NCBI GenBank assembly: GCA_027596195.1
Contig: JADGJG010000979.1
Span: forward strand, 1 to 10,242
DNA: 10,242 nt
Direction of reading: 5' to 3'
DNA from: Podochytrium sp. JEL0797
Taxonomy: Eukaryota; Chytridiomycota; Chytridiomycetes; Chytridiales; Chytriomycetaceae
Below are positions 9,191 to 10,242 of the stretch, piece by piece (position 1 is the first letter of the stretch; each line of letters opens with the position of its first letter). The translations under genes and the position numbers were made by a program. The notes under the pieces are model-generated. The model was not told the DNA's origin. It saw nothing but the letters and a program-made list of their open reading frames with translations, and ran no database searches.

Positions 9191-9447
9191 TTACTCCGCT
9201 TTCTCTTGGTCATCATGGATCTCTCCCGTCCATCCAGACTCTTTCTTGATGCGACGCGCAACCTCCACAGGCGACTCATTCTCAAGCTGAATCACAACAA
9301 TCCCATACTATACTCGTGTCCCTCCAAGTCAAGAGCCGCCGCCCGACGCGTTAGATCCTAATATACCGGCTTGTACACTCTCGACTCACCAATCACTGAA
9401 GAGCGAATCGCAGCAGCACTCAATTTCACCTCAAGCGCACGAACATA
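9191..9447 (-). pseudogene. Decayed, internally deleted tandem copy of the 8491-9029 gene
   Basis: Plus-strand 9191-9343 aligns with 8491-8639: it has the same TAA stop and the same last 46 codons, reading YGIVVIQLENESPVEVARR and onward. I count 12 substitutions, 9 of them silent and 3 altering residues (Q to H, D to E, V to A). A 5-base insertion, a repeat of TATAC at about 9307-9315, breaks the frame and puts a stop before YGIVV. Upstream of 9343 homology is lost until 9400-9447, which matches the sequence upstream of the intact gene's ATG. Roughly 370 bases, holding exons 1 and 2 and most of exon 3, are therefore missing. No product is expected. Calling it a pseudogene rests on the frame break plus the loss of the start. 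Confidence 0.82.
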
Positions 9448-9756
9448 TGTCAGGTTTTGGCCTGGCTCCCCCCACCCGTCTCATGATAAGTATGACAAAA
9501 TGAAGTAGAAAAAAGTTCGGATATCCGGAAGAGCTTGACCAATCAAAAAATCGAACCTGTTTGATAACGAACTGCTGATTGGTCCGGGGCCCCGAGAGTG
9601 GAGATGTACAACCAAAGATCTATTCTCGGGGGGTTGAACCCGAAACTCTCGTTACTCACCCGATTGGCTAAAAGTGTCCGCGAGTAAAACAAAAGCTAAA
9701 ACGCCGCTTGTCCCTCCTTGGTTCTCTCTCCATCACCTCCTACCGCTACAACCAAA
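9448..9756 (+). promoter_or_regulatory. Transporter upstream region with three CCAAT-type boxes
   Basis: These 309 bases hold no ORF of note. CCAAT is at 9539-9543, and its inverse ATTGG is at 9578-9582 and 9663-9667; two of them share the extended form CCAATCA. TCCGCGAGT is at 9677-9685, and a CT-rich leader runs into the ATG context ACCAAAATGG. A perfect 8-bp inverted repeat, CCCCGAGA (9590-9597) with TCTCGGGG (9624-9631), could form a hairpin. CCAAT boxes are bound by the HAP/NF-Y complex in fungi; use here is an inference. Confidence 0.45.
9630..9670 (-). other. tRNA-promoter-like element (A box and B box), too short for a tRNA
   Basis: The minus strand has TAGCCAATCGGG (9670-9659), which fits the A-box consensus, and GGTTCAACCCC (9640-9630), which fits the B-box with T-loop TTCAACC and a T-stem. 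Their starts are only 30 bases apart, about 14 fewer than in a normal tRNA, leaving no room for an anticodon arm. It may be a deleted tRNA remnant, a tRNA-derived repeat end, or chance; the A box overlaps a CCAAT box. Confidence 0.3.
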
Positions 9757-10242
9757 ATGGCAATGAACATCAAGCTCCGCCTTACAGCTATCTGGCGACA
9801 ACGCAGAGCCATTGCTCAATGGGCCCTCTACCTCTGCGCCGCGCTCCTTGGAATTGCGCTATTTGTGTTCATCAACTCGTCGCAGAGCATGATTTTGACC
9901 AACATTCTGCTCATTCCAACTGACGAGCTTGGTGATAAGGTGCGAAAGACCTTCTCTTTCTTTCCCACATTGAATTCATTCTAACCCCTCATACACCAGA
10001 GCGGAAACCTCTCCTTCGCAGACCAAATCGCGTCCGTATTCGCCGTTTATATAGCGGGCCTGTCTAGCGACTTTATCGGAAGACGATTCGTCTACGCATT
10101 CGGCTTCCTCATGATGGGCATCGGCCTCTGTTTCTACCCCCGGGTCGACAGTTACACCGCCATGATTTGCGTGCGTCTCGTTTTTGCCATCGGCGGAGGT
10201 TGCGCGTCTTCCATGATGACCGCCGTATTGGCTGACTACGCA
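9757..10242 (+). CDS. Major facilitator superfamily transporter, 5' part
   Basis: Exon 1 is 9757-9939 (61 codons). A 60-nt intron (9940-9999, donor GTGCGA, branch TTCTAAC, acceptor CACCAG) is followed by exon 2 from 10000, open to the window end; 142 aa are seen. A basic N-terminus precedes a first membrane segment at about 22-44. The signature motif A of the superfamily is in the loop after the second segment: GLSSDFIGRR (81-90). Segments three and four follow (VYAFGFLMMGIGLCFYP and MICVRLVFAIGGGCASSMMTAVLADYA). The run ILTNILLIPTDELGDKSGNL, then SFADQIA, resembles a group of fungal general-substrate transporters I recall, so the substrate cannot be named. It is the only clear plus-strand gene here and diverges from the decayed copy. 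The ATG is in a good context (ACCAAAATGG); ATG 9763 is an alternative. Confidence 0.88.

Noticed and set aside
9371..9396. Short matches in the decayed copy to exon 2 and its donor (CTTGTAC, GACTCACC)
   Set aside because: They occur in reversed order relative to the intact gene and are too short, so chance is likely.

Overview
The window is nuclear DNA of a fungus, most likely an early-diverging or zoosporic (chytrid-like) lineage. The lineage is an inference. It rests on many very short spliceosomal introns (about 49-88 nt, GT...AG, several with a CTAAC-type branch point), gene gaps of only 20-170 bp, and genes that yeasts and many Dikarya lack (spastin with a membrane hairpin, PTAR1, and a SNARE resembling the plant/protist SYP7 family). 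No bacterial operon, phage, IS element or CRISPR array was seen. Exon joins were worked out by hand from reading frames, splice consensus and family alignment from memory, without transcript data.

Layout: 1-237 (-) is the 5' part of a secreted-protein gene with its TATA box at 284-291. 685-2788 (-) is a complete six-exon spastin (597 aa). 2957-4269 (-) is a complete eight-exon, tail-anchored Qc-SNARE, SYP7-like (293 aa). 4382-5303 (-) is PIG-H/GPI15, a GPI-GlcNAc-transferase subunit (about 249 aa). 5345-6322 (-) is an unrecognised multi-exon gene with an unresolved frame break. 6344-7825 (-) is a PTAR1-like prenyltransferase alpha-subunit-repeat protein (about 440 aa). 7826-8490 holds no confident gene but has a TATA box, a pyrimidine-rich leader and a poly(A) signal, which looks like a short transcript unit. 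8491-9029 (-) is a three-exon gene for a small protein of 137 aa. 9191-9447 (-) is a decayed, internally deleted tandem copy of it. 9448-9756 is an upstream region with three CCAAT-type boxes, and 9757-10242 (+) is the 5' part of a major facilitator superfamily transporter that runs off the window.

Five consecutive minus-strand genes (spastin to PTAR1) are tightly packed, and several concern membranes and the secretory route: an ER-membrane microtubule severer, a SNARE, an ER GPI-anchor enzyme subunit, and the alpha subunit of the transferase that in animals prenylates the SNARE Ykt6. This may be chance; eukaryotic neighbours need not be co-regulated. The strongest items to follow up are the SYP7-like SNARE, the decayed paralogue whose differences are mostly silent, the frame break in the unknown gene, and a tRNA-promoter-like element upstream of the transporter.
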